From: Flavobacteriaceae bacterium
Lineage (GTDB): Bacteria > Bacteroidota > Bacteroidia > Flavobacteriales > Flavobacteriaceae
Assembly: GCA_013214275.1 (NCBI GenBank)
Contig: JABSPP010000009.1
Span: forward strand, 1 to 20,527
Length of the DNA: 20,527 bases
Direction: 5' to 3'
Of the stretch, positions 1 through 7,999 are shown one piece after another. A program made the position numbers and the translations under genes. Below the pieces are notes generated by a model that did not search any database, had not been told where the DNA came from, and saw only the letters and a list, made by a program, of their open reading frames with translations. Every line of letters begins with the position of its first letter. Within the stretch, counting starts at the first letter, position 1.

Positions 1-677
1 AGAAAGGATTGCAAGGAACTTACGCTTATCACATCGATGTTGATAGGGGATCTTTCATCAATCAACTATCATTTGGGCTTTCGTTAACAGCAGTTCAGAA
101 TCAGGTAGATCAGACGCAGTTTCAAGGAGACCCTCAGGTTCTTCGATTGATTCAGAGTGATAGTTATTTTAATGCCGATTTTAGTGTAGCGTACCATAGA
201 GATGGCTTGTCTTCATATTTTACAGTAAAAAATTTGTTTTTAGCGGCTAAAAATAATTTGAATAATAATTTAGAGCCTTTGGATTTGAGAAACTATATTT
301 TGTCTTTTGGGTACTATTTTGGTCGTGATCGTATGATTCAGTTAGAGCCTTCAATTATGATTCAATTGCGAGAAGGTACAGGGGAACGAATTGCAGATTT
401 TAATCTTAAAGCGTATAAAGATTTTAATGACACACGTCTTTGGGCAGTGCTTTCGTATAGGCAAAGTTTTGATGCACAGCCTATTGAAGACTTAACTTAC
501 ATTACTCCAATCATTGGACTAAATTACAAAAAGTGGATGTTTTCTTATACGTACTCAAGTCAGCTAAATGATATTGTGATCACTTCTTCTGGGTTTCATC
601 AGGTTTCTGTAGGGGTGAATCTGTTTACAAGAAGACCTAGAGCCTCTGCCTGTCCGAATATCAATGCATCATTCTAG
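1..677 (+). CDS. PorP/SprF-family type IX secretion/gliding membrane protein, 3' part
   Basis: The reading frame is open from the left edge, so the gene begins upstream. The TTG at position 9 is an internal Leu codon, not a believable start. About 225 C-terminal residues are present. They show alternating polar/aromatic beta-strand patterns, a DLRNYILSFGYYFG stretch, and a final strand pattern HQVSVGVNLF followed by a short RRPRASACPN tail. These fit the PorP/SprF family, which in Bacteroidota is an outer-membrane partner of type IX secretion and gliding components. The protein is inferred to be an outer-membrane beta-barrel; the signal peptide and N-terminal half are outside the window. It converges on murI with a gap of 26 bases. 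Which paralogue this is cannot be told, because flavobacteria usually carry many. Confidence 0.8.
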   Translation, partial: KGLQGTYAYHIDVDRGSFINQLSFGLSLTAVQNQVDQTQFQGDPQVLRLIQSDSYFNADFSVAYHRDGLSSYFTVKNLFLAAKNNLNNNLEPLDLRNYILSFGYYFGRDRMIQLEPSIMIQLREGTGERIADFNLKAYKDFNDTRLWAVLSYRQSFDAQPIEDLTYITPIIGLNYKKWMFSYTYSSQLNDIVITSSGFHQVSVGVNLFTRRPRASACPNINASF

Positions 678-703
678 GAGCGTATCTGTTGATTGATCCT
701 AGT

Positions 704-1495
704 TCAAAAATCTGTTTTTATCACTTTCACGGAGTATCCATCTAGCAGCTTTTTTAAAGCATCGGGTTTTTTATTGGTATAAAATCGATGAGTGACTTTG
801 GTATTTTTATTAGAGTTTAGCTGGTTATTACGCATGAGAATTTTCTTGGTTTGTCTGGCAACAGCTTCTCCAGAATCTATGATTTTAATATCATTCCCTA
901 GGATCGTTTTAATTTTTGAAATAAGATAGGGGTAGTGGGTACAACCCAATACCAAAGCATCAATATTTTGAGCAATCATAGGTTGTAAATATTGGTGCAA
1001 AAGATGGTCTGTTTCTCTAGAGTGAATCTCACCATTTTCTATCAATTCAACCAATCCCTCACCTATTTGTTCAATGATTTCAATCTGGGGGTCTAATTTC
1101 TCAGAAGTTTGCTCAAAAAGGGTACTGTTTAATGTTCCTTTGGTTGCAAGAATTCCTATTTTTTTTGTTTTAGTAATCAATCCTGCGGGTTTTATCGCTG
1201 GTTCAATACCAATAAAAGGGATGTCATATCGCGCTCTTAAAACATCAATGGCATTTGTTGTTGCAGTATTGCAAGCTACAACAATAACCTTGGCATTTTG
1301 ATTGAGTAAGAACTCGGTATTCTTGATACTAAATTGAATGATATCTTCTTTAGATTGCATGCCATAGGGAGCATTTTTACTATCTGCAAGATACATGCAA
1401 CTTTCATTGGGAAGTAGCTGAATAACTTCTTTCCATATTGATATTCCACCAATACCTGAGTCAAAAAAACCAATTGGAAGATCCGGTGTGCTCAT
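704..1495 (-). CDS. murI: Glutamate racemase
   Basis: MurI interconverts L- and D-glutamate in the cytoplasm, giving D-Glu for the peptidoglycan stem peptide. The hallmark motifs are present: FFDSGIGG near the N-terminus, VACNTATTN with the first catalytic Cys, and LGCTHYPYL with the second. In the longest reading (start at 1525, 273 aa) these are Cys85 and Cys195. I choose the ATG at 1495 (263 aa, MSTPDLPIGFFDSG...). The ten extra codons upstream start with TTG-ATG inside the loop and 3' arm of a terminator hairpin and run through its T-tract, so they are unlikely to be translated. The length fits the family. It is the last gene of the leftward bamA/ompH cluster, but the terminator in front suggests partial uncoupling from it, by readthrough or an own weak promoter. 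No clear Shine-Dalgarno site is seen. Confidence 0.93.
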   Translation of the reverse strand: MSTPDLPIGFFDSGIGGISIWKEVIQLLPNESCMYLADSKNAPYGMQSKEDIIQFSIKNTEFLLNQNAKVIVVACNTATTNAIDVLRARYDIPFIGIEPAIKPAGLITKTKKIGILATKGTLNSTLFEQTSEKLDPQIEIIEQIGEGLVELIENGEIHSRETDHLLHQYLQPMIAQNIDALVLGCTHYPYLISKIKTILGNDIKIIDSGEAVARQTKKILMRNNQLNSNKNTKVTHRFYTNKKPDALKKLLDGYSVKVIKTDF

Positions 1496-1500
1496 GTCTC

Positions 1501-1537
1501 TGTAAAAATAAAAATCCCGCATCAAATGCAGGACTTT
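1501..1537 (-). terminator. Intrinsic terminator after the OmpH-like gene
   Basis: On the minus strand TCCTGCAT (1533-1526), loop TTG, ATGCGGGA (1522-1515) form an 8-bp stem with one G-T wobble, followed by TTTTTATTTTTA (1514-1503). The other strand also ends in a short T run (1535-1538), so weak bidirectional function is possible. It lies 24 bases after the ompH-like stop and just before the chosen murI ATG. Confidence 0.7.
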
Positions 1538-1557
1538 TAATTGTATTTTAAGAAAAC

Positions 1558-2106
1558 TTAATTTTGAGTCGCAGGGGGAGCTTGTCTCTTTTGATCTGGC
1601 AATAGCCCCAATTTAACCTTTAAGGCATCGTAGATATCTTCACCCTTAGAAACCAACAGTCCTTTGCCAGCAGAAGCATCTAAAATGTACAGCAACTCTT
1701 TAGAATTAGCAACTTCATTGATGGCCTCTTCTGCTTTTTGTAAAATTGGGATTAATCCTTTTTGTTGCTTTTCTTGAATGTCTTGCATGGCAGCTTGTTC
1801 TGCCTGTACAATTCTATTTCTGTCGTTTTGAATTTCTTCGGCTCTTTGCTTGTTTACATCTTCAGATTGCGAAGCTTGTTCTGCAGAATATTTTTTGTAC
1901 TTTGCTTCAAAGGTTTTACCCATACCATCAATTTCATCTTTATACGTTTTAGTCTTTTTTTCAATATCTGCCTGTAAAGCCCTTGTCTCTGGCATATTTG
2001 CAATGACTCGTTCAAGATTTACATGACCTATCTTTTGTGCGTTTGCAGTTGTACCGATCCCAATGGCTAAAAACACTATGATTAGTAAACTATTTAATTT
2101 TTTCAT
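1558..2106 (-). CDS. OmpH/Skp-family periplasmic chaperone
   Basis: This 182-aa protein has a signal peptide (MKKLNSLLIIVFLAIGIGTTANA, cleavage expected near residue 23) and then KIGHVNLERVIANMPE, the typical opening of the OmpH/Skp family. A long Lys/Glu/Gln/Ala-rich helical region (about 45-120) suits the tentacle helices that hold unfolded outer-membrane proteins. It ends with the family's compact C-terminal segment (LLYILDASAGKGLLVSKGEDIYDALKVKLG) and a short QAPPATQN tail. Skp-like proteins deliver nascent barrels to the BAM complex. The gene follows a second OmpH-like gene by 11 bases and lies downstream of bamA, so it is inferred to share the bamA transcript. A terminator follows it. 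It is shorter than its neighbour and lacks that gene's charged tail. Confidence 0.88.
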   Translation of the reverse strand: MKKLNSLLIIVFLAIGIGTTANAQKIGHVNLERVIANMPETRALQADIEKKTKTYKDEIDGMGKTFEAKYKKYSAEQASQSEDVNKQRAEEIQNDRNRIVQAEQAAMQDIQEKQQKGLIPILQKAEEAINEVANSKELLYILDASAGKGLLVSKGEDIYDALKVKLGLLPDQKRQAPPATQN

Positions 2107-2117
2107 TTCGATTTGAT

Positions 2118-2918
2118 TTAATTATTATCCTGTTCTCTCTTTTCATCTTTTTCTTTTTTCTTTTTAGCTTCTTCTCTCTTTTGTTTCAGCATTGCTCTCT
2201 TAGCTTCCATGTCTGCTAACCTTTTTTTTCTATCTTCTTCTATTTTTTTCTGTCTTGCTAATCGATCTGCTTCCTTCTTTTTTCTTGCAGCCTCTCTTGC
2301 CTCCTTTGCCTTTTTCTGTCTTTCAGTCAAACCATTGTTTTCTGCTCTCTTTTCCTTCTTTTCTTTGATTTTTCGCTCTCTAACAATGTCGTTTAAAATG
2401 AGCTCGCTAATATCGTGTTTTTTATTGGAATAGAGCATCACTAAATCACTGGATTTATCGAAGACAAAGTCATAGTTTCTTCGTGAAGCGATCCTTTGTA
2501 CCGAATTATAAACTTGATCCTGTACGGGTTTTACTAGTTGCTTTCTTAATAAAAACATCTTTCCTTCTTGTCCAAAAAACAGGGATTCTAATCTTCTTAG
2601 TTCCTGCTGTTTTAGTGTAATTTGATCTTCCTTTTCTTCAATTAAGTCTTGAGTTAAGATAGCTCTCTCGTTTGTCAAATCAGTTTTTAATTGCTCAATG
2701 TAGCGTACAAGTTGATCTAATTCTTCTCTCCACTTAGTAACTTTTGTGTTTAGGGTGCTCTGTGCTTCCATGTATTCTGGAACGTTCTCCAAAATATACT
2801 CCATGTCGATAAATGCGATTCTCTGTTGAGATCTTTGAGCATTTAAAAATAAAGTGGAAAAAAGTGCAATCATAAGAAACCCTTTTAACTTCAAAATATC
2901 ATGCTTTGAAAATATCAT
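2118..2918 (-). CDS. OmpH/Skp-family chaperone with long charged C-terminal tail
   Basis: This 266-aa protein has a hydrophobic leader ending LFLNAQ, then QRIAFIDMEYILENVPEYMEAQ (OmpH-family opening), a helical region (55-130), and a second conserved part with YDFVFDKSSDLVMLYSN (149-165). From about residue 180 to the end it is almost entirely Lys, Arg, Glu, Ala and Asp, predicted as a long single helix or coiled coil. This tail makes the coding strand a near-continuous purine tract. The start is uncertain: the ATG at 2918 lies in one of two GCATGATATTTT direct repeats, while a TTG at 2894 would give a neater signal peptide (LKLKGFLMIALFSTLFLNAQ, first residue Met). It lies 32 bases after bamA and 11 bases before the shorter paralogue. 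A role in periplasmic handling of barrel proteins is inferred. Confidence 0.85.
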   Translation of the reverse strand: MIFSKHDILKLKGFLMIALFSTLFLNAQRSQQRIAFIDMEYILENVPEYMEAQSTLNTKVTKWREELDQLVRYIEQLKTDLTNERAILTQDLIEEKEDQITLKQQELRRLESLFFGQEGKMFLLRKQLVKPVQDQVYNSVQRIASRRNYDFVFDKSSDLVMLYSNKKHDISELILNDIVRERKIKEKKEKRAENNGLTERQKKAKEAREAARKKKEADRLARQKKIEEDRKKRLADMEAKRAMLKQKREEAKKKKEKDEKREQDNN

Positions 2919-2950
2919 GCCAAAAAATTAAAAATTTATACCCCTTTTAT

Positions 2951-5509
2951 TTAGAACTGTTGCCCTATGATAAAGTGAGTTTGCCATCCAGATTTGATAG
3001 TGGTCCCGGGTAAGGGGTCAAATCCATGAGCAAAATCAATACCTAACAGCCCAAATGCTGGCATGAAAATACGAATACCAACACCAGCAGATCTCTTTAA
3101 ATCAAACGGGTTAAAAGTATTAAAATTGTCGTATGAATTACCAGCTTCTAAAAAACCTAGCGTGTATATTGATGCTGAAGGCTTATCTGTTATGGAATAT
3201 CGTAATTCTAATTGAAATTTATTATAAATTGTTCCCCCACTAATGGAAGACAATCTATTATTCTCATATCCTCTTAGGCCAATATTCTCCCTACCATCCA
3301 ACTGGAATTGTGCAATACCATCACCACCAACAAAGAATCGCTCAAATGGTGTCGCTCCGAGATCACTATTGTAAAAACCTAGATAACCTATTTCTGTATT
3401 GGCCATTAAAACCAATTTATCGGTAAATCCGTTGTACCATTTCCCTTTGAAAATCAACTTATAATATTCCAGCCATTTAAATCGTTCTGCAAGTGATAGA
3501 CTTTCATAATCTTTGTTATTTACCAAAGAGTAGGGAAAAGTAGCCTTAGCACTCAGACTAAAGGTAGAGCCGTATGTGGGAAAAATTAAGCTAGGGCCTG
3601 CAGAGTTTCTGGAAATGGATATATTATATGCTAAATTATTTAAGCTTCCGTCACTTAAAATGTCATTTCCTACTCGAAATTGGTAATCATTTAAATTAAA
3701 ACTCTGATAACTAACGGTTTGAGAGAGGGTAAAATAATCGCTAGGCCATTGTAGCCTTTTCCCTAAACCTATAGACGCCCCAACAATCCCCAAACTTCTT
3801 GTTCTGTCCACGTCAAAGGTTTGTGTATTTAATTGAAATTGTTTCGATGAATAGACAGAAAAAGATAACGATTGAGGTTTCCTACCTCCCAGCCATGGTT
3901 CTGTGAATGAAAAACTATACGTGTTGAAGGTTCTACTGGTTTGCAGTCTTAATGATAATGATTGCCCGTCTCCCATTGGTAAGGGTTTCCACGCATTCTT
4001 TTTAAATAAGTTTCCTATCGAAAAATTATTAAAAGATAGCCCCAAAGTACCAATGAATGAGCCACCACCATATCCTCCTTGTAATTCTATCTGACTACCT
4101 CCCTTTTCAACTACTGTGAATTCAATATCAGCAGTTTTGTCTTGGTAGTTGGGCTTTACATCTGGTGTAACATTTGTGTCAAAAAATCCAAGCTGTCCAA
4201 TTTCACGAATAGAACGAATGATAGAATTTCTGCTAAATAAATCGCCGGGTTTCACGCGGAGTTCCCTGAAGATAATTCGGTCATTGGTTTTGTCATTCCC
4301 AACTACAGATACTTTCCCTATGGTGGCTTTCTCATCCTCTCGTATTCTGATCTCTACTGTGATAGAGTCATTTACAACTTTTGTTTCCACAGCATTTACA
4401 GACGAGAATAGAAAACCGCTGTCCTGATATAGTGTTTGAATATCTTGTGAAGAAGGTGTTCCATCACCAGTGATTCTCTCTTTTAGAACTGTTCCATTAT
4501 AAATATCACCTTTTTGAATTTTTAAGATTTGATTCAATTGATCTGAGGTGTAACTTTTATTTCCCACGTAAATAATATCCCCAAAGCGATATTGCTTTCC
4601 CTCTTCAAGCTTGATGTGGATATTGATTGTATTGTTACTATTCCAAGAAATAGAATCGCTGAGAATTCTGGCGTCTCTGAACCCAAGTCGACTATATCGT
4701 TCAAGGATCTTTTCAAGGTCTTCCCTGAAGTTTTCTTCAATATATTTAGAACTTTTCCAAAAACGTCCAGGAAACTTTTTTTTGGTTTTGGACATGGAAC
4801 CTCTGAGTTTGGCACTAGGAAGAGCAGAGTTGCCATCAAAAGTAATGTTATTAATTTTTATTTTCTCGCCTTTATCAATGAAAACTCTCATATTCACTAC
4901 GTTGATATCGGCAGAATCTATTGCTGTATTAACAGTCACTTTAGCTTTAAGAAATCCCTTGTCTGTGTATTTTTTCTTGAAATAGTTTTTTGTAGTAACA
5001 ATTAAATTATCTGTTACCATAGCTCCTTTTTTCAGTTCTGCTTCGCTTTTTAGAGTTTTCGATTGCCCTCTTCTAATTCCAGTGATGGTAACATTATTAA
5101 GTTGTGGAAGTTCAGAAACATCAAATTCAAGGTAAACCGTATTTCCATCCATTTTTACCAAATACACTTCAACAGTGCTAAACTGTTTGCTTTCGTATAG
5201 CTTTTTTATAGCACTTGTTAGTTTATCTCCAGGCAATTTTATGGGCTGACCAACTTTTAATCCAGTAAAAACTTTCACTGTCTCTTCACTAAACTTTTTT
5301 AGTCCTACGACCGAAATACCACCAAGAATATATTCTCTTCCTCTTTCATATGAAATATTTTGCTGTGTTGGTATGGTGTCTTGAACGACGGGATTAGCTG
5401 TCGACTGGGCTTCTAAGACAGAAGCAGATGTGAATAATAAATTAAAAAATAGAAAAGTAAGGATGCAGTTACTTTTCTGTAGGTATAATTTGTTCGCTAG
5501 TTTTTCCAA
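2951..5509 (-). CDS. bamA: Outer-membrane protein assembly factor BamA
   Basis: BamA folds and inserts beta-barrel proteins into the outer membrane. The 852-aa protein has a hydrophobic leader (about 15-35, LFFNLLFTSASVLEAQ) and five POTRA-like units at about 63-133, 135-214, 216-303, 306-391 and 395-468 (the last two begin FGDIIYVGN and IGKVSVVGN). A barrel of about 380 residues follows. The LRGY motif (745-748) corresponds to the conserved VRGF/Y of loop 6, and the protein ends in Phe (HFIIGQQF), the usual barrel signature. No in-frame ATG precedes the signal peptide; the best start is a TTG at 5509, which overlaps the uppS 3' end by 41 bases and suggests translational coupling. It lies between uppS and two OmpH/Skp-like chaperones, a functionally sensible operon. 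Confidence 0.95.
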   Translation of the reverse strand: MEKLANKLYLQKSNCILTFLFFNLLFTSASVLEAQSTANPVVQDTIPTQQNISYERGREYILGGISVVGLKKFSEETVKVFTGLKVGQPIKLPGDKLTSAIKKLYESKQFSTVEVYLVKMDGNTVYLEFDVSELPQLNNVTITGIRRGQSKTLKSEAELKKGAMVTDNLIVTTKNYFKKKYTDKGFLKAKVTVNTAIDSADINVVNMRVFIDKGEKIKINNITFDGNSALPSAKLRGSMSKTKKKFPGRFWKSSKYIEENFREDLEKILERYSRLGFRDARILSDSISWNSNNTINIHIKLEEGKQYRFGDIIYVGNKSYTSDQLNQILKIQKGDIYNGTVLKERITGDGTPSSQDIQTLYQDSGFLFSSVNAVETKVVNDSITVEIRIREDEKATIGKVSVVGNDKTNDRIIFRELRVKPGDLFSRNSIIRSIREIGQLGFFDTNVTPDVKPNYQDKTADIEFTVVEKGGSQIELQGGYGGGSFIGTLGLSFNNFSIGNLFKKNAWKPLPMGDGQSLSLRLQTSRTFNTYSFSFTEPWLGGRKPQSLSFSVYSSKQFQLNTQTFDVDRTRSLGIVGASIGLGKRLQWPSDYFTLSQTVSYQSFNLNDYQFRVGNDILSDGSLNNLAYNISISRNSAGPSLIFPTYGSTFSLSAKATFPYSLVNNKDYESLSLAERFKWLEYYKLIFKGKWYNGFTDKLVLMANTEIGYLGFYNSDLGATPFERFFVGGDGIAQFQLDGRENIGLRGYENNRLSSISGGTIYNKFQLELRYSITDKPSASIYTLGFLEAGNSYDNFNTFNPFDLKRSAGVGIRIFMPAFGLLGIDFAHGFDPLPGTTIKSGWQTHFIIGQQF

Positions 5510-6221
5510 ATCTTCGTTCTCTATTCTGATATTCTATTATGGCATCATAGAAATGCTCTCTTCTAAAGTCTGGCCAAAGGATATCTGTAAAATATAATTC
5601 GGCATAAGCCATCTGCCACAAAAGAAAATTACTTATTCGTTGTTCCCCGCTTGTTCTTATCATCAAATCAACATCGGGCAAATTAAACGTATATAAATGA
5701 TTATCTATAATTTTTTCATCAATTTCTTCGATATTAAGTTCGTTATTAACAACTTTTTTAGATATATTTTTTATTGTATTAACAATTTCTTCTCGAGCTC
5801 CATAACTCAATGCCAGTGTTAAAACAATTTGTTGATTATTTTGGGTCTTTCCTATGACACTATTAAGGGTTCTCTGAGCATTTTCTGGTAAACTTTGTAT
5901 GTCTCCTATAGCATTTACTTTAACGCTGTTCTTTTGAAAAGTTTTCAACTCTTTGTTTAGAGAATTAATTAGTAATGCCATTAATGCTTTGACTTCTGAT
6001 TTGGGACGATTCCAATTTTCAGTAGAAAATGCATAGAGGGTAATGGCTTTTGTACCCAATTCTGCTGCTGCTTCAATAGTCTCTCTCACAGCAGTTAATG
6101 CATTGCGATGACCAAACACACGATTCATTCCCTTTCCTTTTGCCCACCTACCGTTGCCATCCATAATCACGGCTACATGATTGGGGACATTGTTGGGATC
6201 GATGCGTGATTTTTTATCCAT
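5469..6221 (-). CDS. uppS: Isoprenyl transferase (undecaprenyl diphosphate synthase)
   Basis: This cytoplasmic/membrane-associated cis-prenyltransferase condenses isopentenyl diphosphates onto farnesyl diphosphate to make the C55 carrier for peptidoglycan and surface polysaccharides. From the ATG at 6221 the product is 250 aa, close to the usual size. HVAVIMDGNGRWA (15-27) holds the catalytic Asp21 and diphosphate-binding loop; FSTENW, and near the C-terminus DLMIRTSGEQRISNFLLWQ and YTELYF-like AELYFTDILWPDF, are the other family signatures. A longer reading to 6260 begins with TTG and overlaps the preceding gene, so I reject it. The ATG lies 4 bases after the stop of the DUF6089 gene, and the 3' end overlaps the bamA start, so the three are tightly packed. 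No Shine-Dalgarno sequence is seen. Confidence 0.96.
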   Translation of the reverse strand: MDKKSRIDPNNVPNHVAVIMDGNGRWAKGKGMNRVFGHRNALTAVRETIEAAAELGTKAITLYAFSTENWNRPKSEVKALMALLINSLNKELKTFQKNSVKVNAIGDIQSLPENAQRTLNSVIGKTQNNQQIVLTLALSYGAREEIVNTIKNISKKVVNNELNIEEIDEKIIDNHLYTFNLPDVDLMIRTSGEQRISNFLLWQMAYAELYFTDILWPDFRREHFYDAIIEYQNRERRFGKTSEQIIPTEK

Positions 6222-6225
6222 AATT

Positions 6226-6903
6226 TTATTTTCGATCAGCAAAACATGGAGGTCTTCCAAAGGTATAAACTAAGGATATTCCTGTAAATGAATACCAGTC
6301 ATTAGACGTGCCTCCAAAATCCAATTCAGCAAATTCTTGGGTCGAATAGTCCAGTTTATCAGTGAACGAGTAACGAAACGAAATCTCAGCAGCAAAAGCT
6401 AACTTCCCATAAAGCTTTGTCTTCCAGCCAATACCGAAAGGTATTGCCAGTGCAGTATTCCTTGTAAAACGATAGTCACCTAACTCATTCTGTATCCTCG
6501 GAGTTTCGTAATCTACAGCAGCTACTTGCAATAGGATGTACGGAGTACTTGTCTTGTGTGCTGTTGATATATCATACTCAAAAAAATTGTATTCAATTCC
6601 CGATGATACCTCATTTATAGGGTTTTTAAAACGAAAACCACGTGCTTTCCTAACAGCATTTTCAGAATTTGCATCGTCTCCAAACAGAGAAAAACTACTT
6701 AATGTTCCTCTTAATGCAATTCTGGGGTTTAAATTGTATTTGTACACAATAGTTCCGCCAGGTTCGTTAGGCTGTATATAGTTGGTGCGTCCAACATCTC
6801 CAATATAATTTACACCCCCAACAAAAAAGCCCAGTTCGTTTATCTGCGGAAAGCAGGTTGTTGAAAGGCACACCAGTAACAGCAATATTGAATATTTTTT
6901 CAC
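6226..6903 (-). CDS. DUF6089-family outer-membrane-type protein
   Basis: This 225-aa protein has a clear signal peptide (MKKYSILLLLVCLSTTCFPQ) and then INELGFFVGGVNYIGDVGRTNYI, the recognisable start of the DUF6089 family found next to uppS and bamA in flavobacteria. The rest alternates short beta-strands (IALRGTLSSFSLFG, GIEYNFFEYD, LAFAAEISFRYSFTDKLDY, YSFTGISLVYTFG), which suggests a small 8-strand barrel in the outer membrane. The C-terminal PPCFADRK sits after the last strand. It is the first gene of the leftward cluster DUF6089-uppS-bamA-ompH-ompH and has a candidate promoter about 100 bases upstream. The biochemical role is unknown to me; the context suggests a link with outer-membrane biogenesis. 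Confidence 0.8.
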   Translation of the reverse strand: MKKYSILLLLVCLSTTCFPQINELGFFVGGVNYIGDVGRTNYIQPNEPGGTIVYKYNLNPRIALRGTLSSFSLFGDDANSENAVRKARGFRFKNPINEVSSGIEYNFFEYDISTAHKTSTPYILLQVAAVDYETPRIQNELGDYRFTRNTALAIPFGIGWKTKLYGKLAFAAEISFRYSFTDKLDYSTQEFAELDFGGTSNDWYSFTGISLVYTFGRPPCFADRK

Positions 6904-7010
6904 TCGTTTAATTTACATTAACTGATTGATTCACAAAAATTTATTTTGTAGAGACATCAACCTTTATTCAGCTAATTTCTATGTAAGGAACCTATTTTAA
7001 AATGGGCGTG

Positions 7011-7018
7011 CAAATATA
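7011..7018 (-). promoter_or_regulatory. Candidate promoter -7 box for the DUF6089-uppS-bamA cluster
   Basis: The minus strand reads TATATTTG, an exact match to the Bacteroidota consensus TAnnTTTG. The -33 region holds only TTT about 20 bases upstream. The predicted leader to the ATG at 6903 is about 100 bases. The interval 6904-7099 holds no gene and I see no convincing hairpin in it. Confidence 0.4.
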
Positions 7019-7099
7019 AAGAATTCTATCCGCTTTGTAAAGTTAACACGATGTCTTTTTGGATAACAATTTTTTTAATTCTTTATTGTATTAATGCTC

Positions 7100-7999
7100 T
7101 CACAGGTTGGATTCATTTCTCGTATCTTCTCCCCATAAGAGTTTAGTTCTGAGTGTAGTCAGAAAAGACTGATTGGAAGGAATGATGCTTTTAATGGTAA
7201 AGGGAGATTTTATGATTCGTATTTTGGTTTTTCTTGGTACTGAGGTAATTCTAGAGTCTAGCGAGACATGGTAGTCCAACTCTCTGGAGTTTACGTTTAA
7301 ATCAATAATTGTATGATCGGGAATCACCATTGGACGCGCACTCAAATTGTGAGGAGCGATTGGTGTAATCACAAAGTTTTCCGAGTTTGGCGAGACGACA
7401 GGGCCATTGCAACTTAAAGAGTACCCTGTAGATCCAGTAGGTGTGGCTATGATGAGTCCATCGGACCAGTAATTGGTAAGATATTCTCCATCTAAAAAGG
7501 TTTCTACACCGATCATTGAAGTCGTATTTTTTCTGGCAATTGTAATCTCATTTAAAGCGAATGAGAGTTCTTGAAATTCTTTTATTGGTGGATCTGACTC
7601 AATACTCAATAAAGTTCTTTGCTGAATTGTATATTTCCCTTCTACCAGTATATCTATAGCTTCAGAAATTTCATCTTTTTTTACATTGGCTAAAAAACCT
7701 AATCTCCCAGTATTGATCCCTAGAATAGGGATATTCAAATCTCTAACATAGGTAATGGCTCTGAGTGTGGTGCCATCTCCGCCTAAACTAAAAAATATGT
7801 CAAAAGAGTCATTAAGATCTTTAAAATTGGAGAATGTGGAGTATTCTTTTTCTAGATGCTGTAGTTTAATCAATGCTTTACAAAAGACTTCTTCGAGATA
7901 AATTTCTATGCCATATTTTTCTAAAGAAGCCAGTAAGATTTTAATTTCTTTATTTGCATTTACAGTATATGTTTGCCCAAAGACTGCTACTTTTCTCAT
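7100..7999 (-). CDS. nadK: NAD kinase
   Basis: NadK phosphorylates NAD to NADP using ATP or polyphosphate. From the ATG at 7999 the product is 299 aa. It carries the GGDGTT motif (73-78, with catalytic Asp75), GINTGRLGFLANV, the Asn150-Glu151 NAD-binding pair in ALNEITIAR, and TPTGSTGYSLSCNGP (187-200), all diagnostic. HNLSARPMVIPD follows as expected. A GTG at 8002 is the alternative start, but the ATG forms a TGATG overlap with the stop of the upstream CBS gene, the classic arrangement for translational coupling. The C-terminal TTLRTKLLWGEDTR end is typical of flavobacterial NadK. Confidence in function is high. Confidence 0.96.
   Translation of the reverse strand: MRKVAVFGQTYTVNANKEIKILLASLEKYGIEIYLEEVFCKALIKLQHLEKEYSTFSNFKDLNDSFDIFFSLGGDGTTLRAITYVRDLNIPILGINTGRLGFLANVKKDEISEAIDILVEGKYTIQQRTLLSIESDPPIKEFQELSFALNEITIARKNTTSMIGVETFLDGEYLTNYWSDGLIIATPTGSTGYSLSCNGPVVSPNSENFVITPIAPHNLSARPMVIPDHTIIDLNVNSRELDYHVSLDSRITSVPRKTKIRIIKSPFTIKSIIPSNQSFLTTLRTKLLWGEDTRNESNL

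Noticed and set aside
674..702. Inverted repeat CTAGGA / TCCTAG between the convergent PorP/SprF-type gene and murI
   Set aside because: The stem is only 6 bp with a 17-base loop and no T-tract directly after it on either strand. Too weak to call a terminator.
1493..1525. Ten extra N-terminal codons for murI
   Set aside because: They are encoded by the loop, 3' arm and T-tract of a terminator and precede a normal MurI N-terminus.
4534..5005. Long open frames on both strands inside bamA
   Set aside because: They lie wholly within the BamA POTRA coding region in other frames and show no independent protein features.
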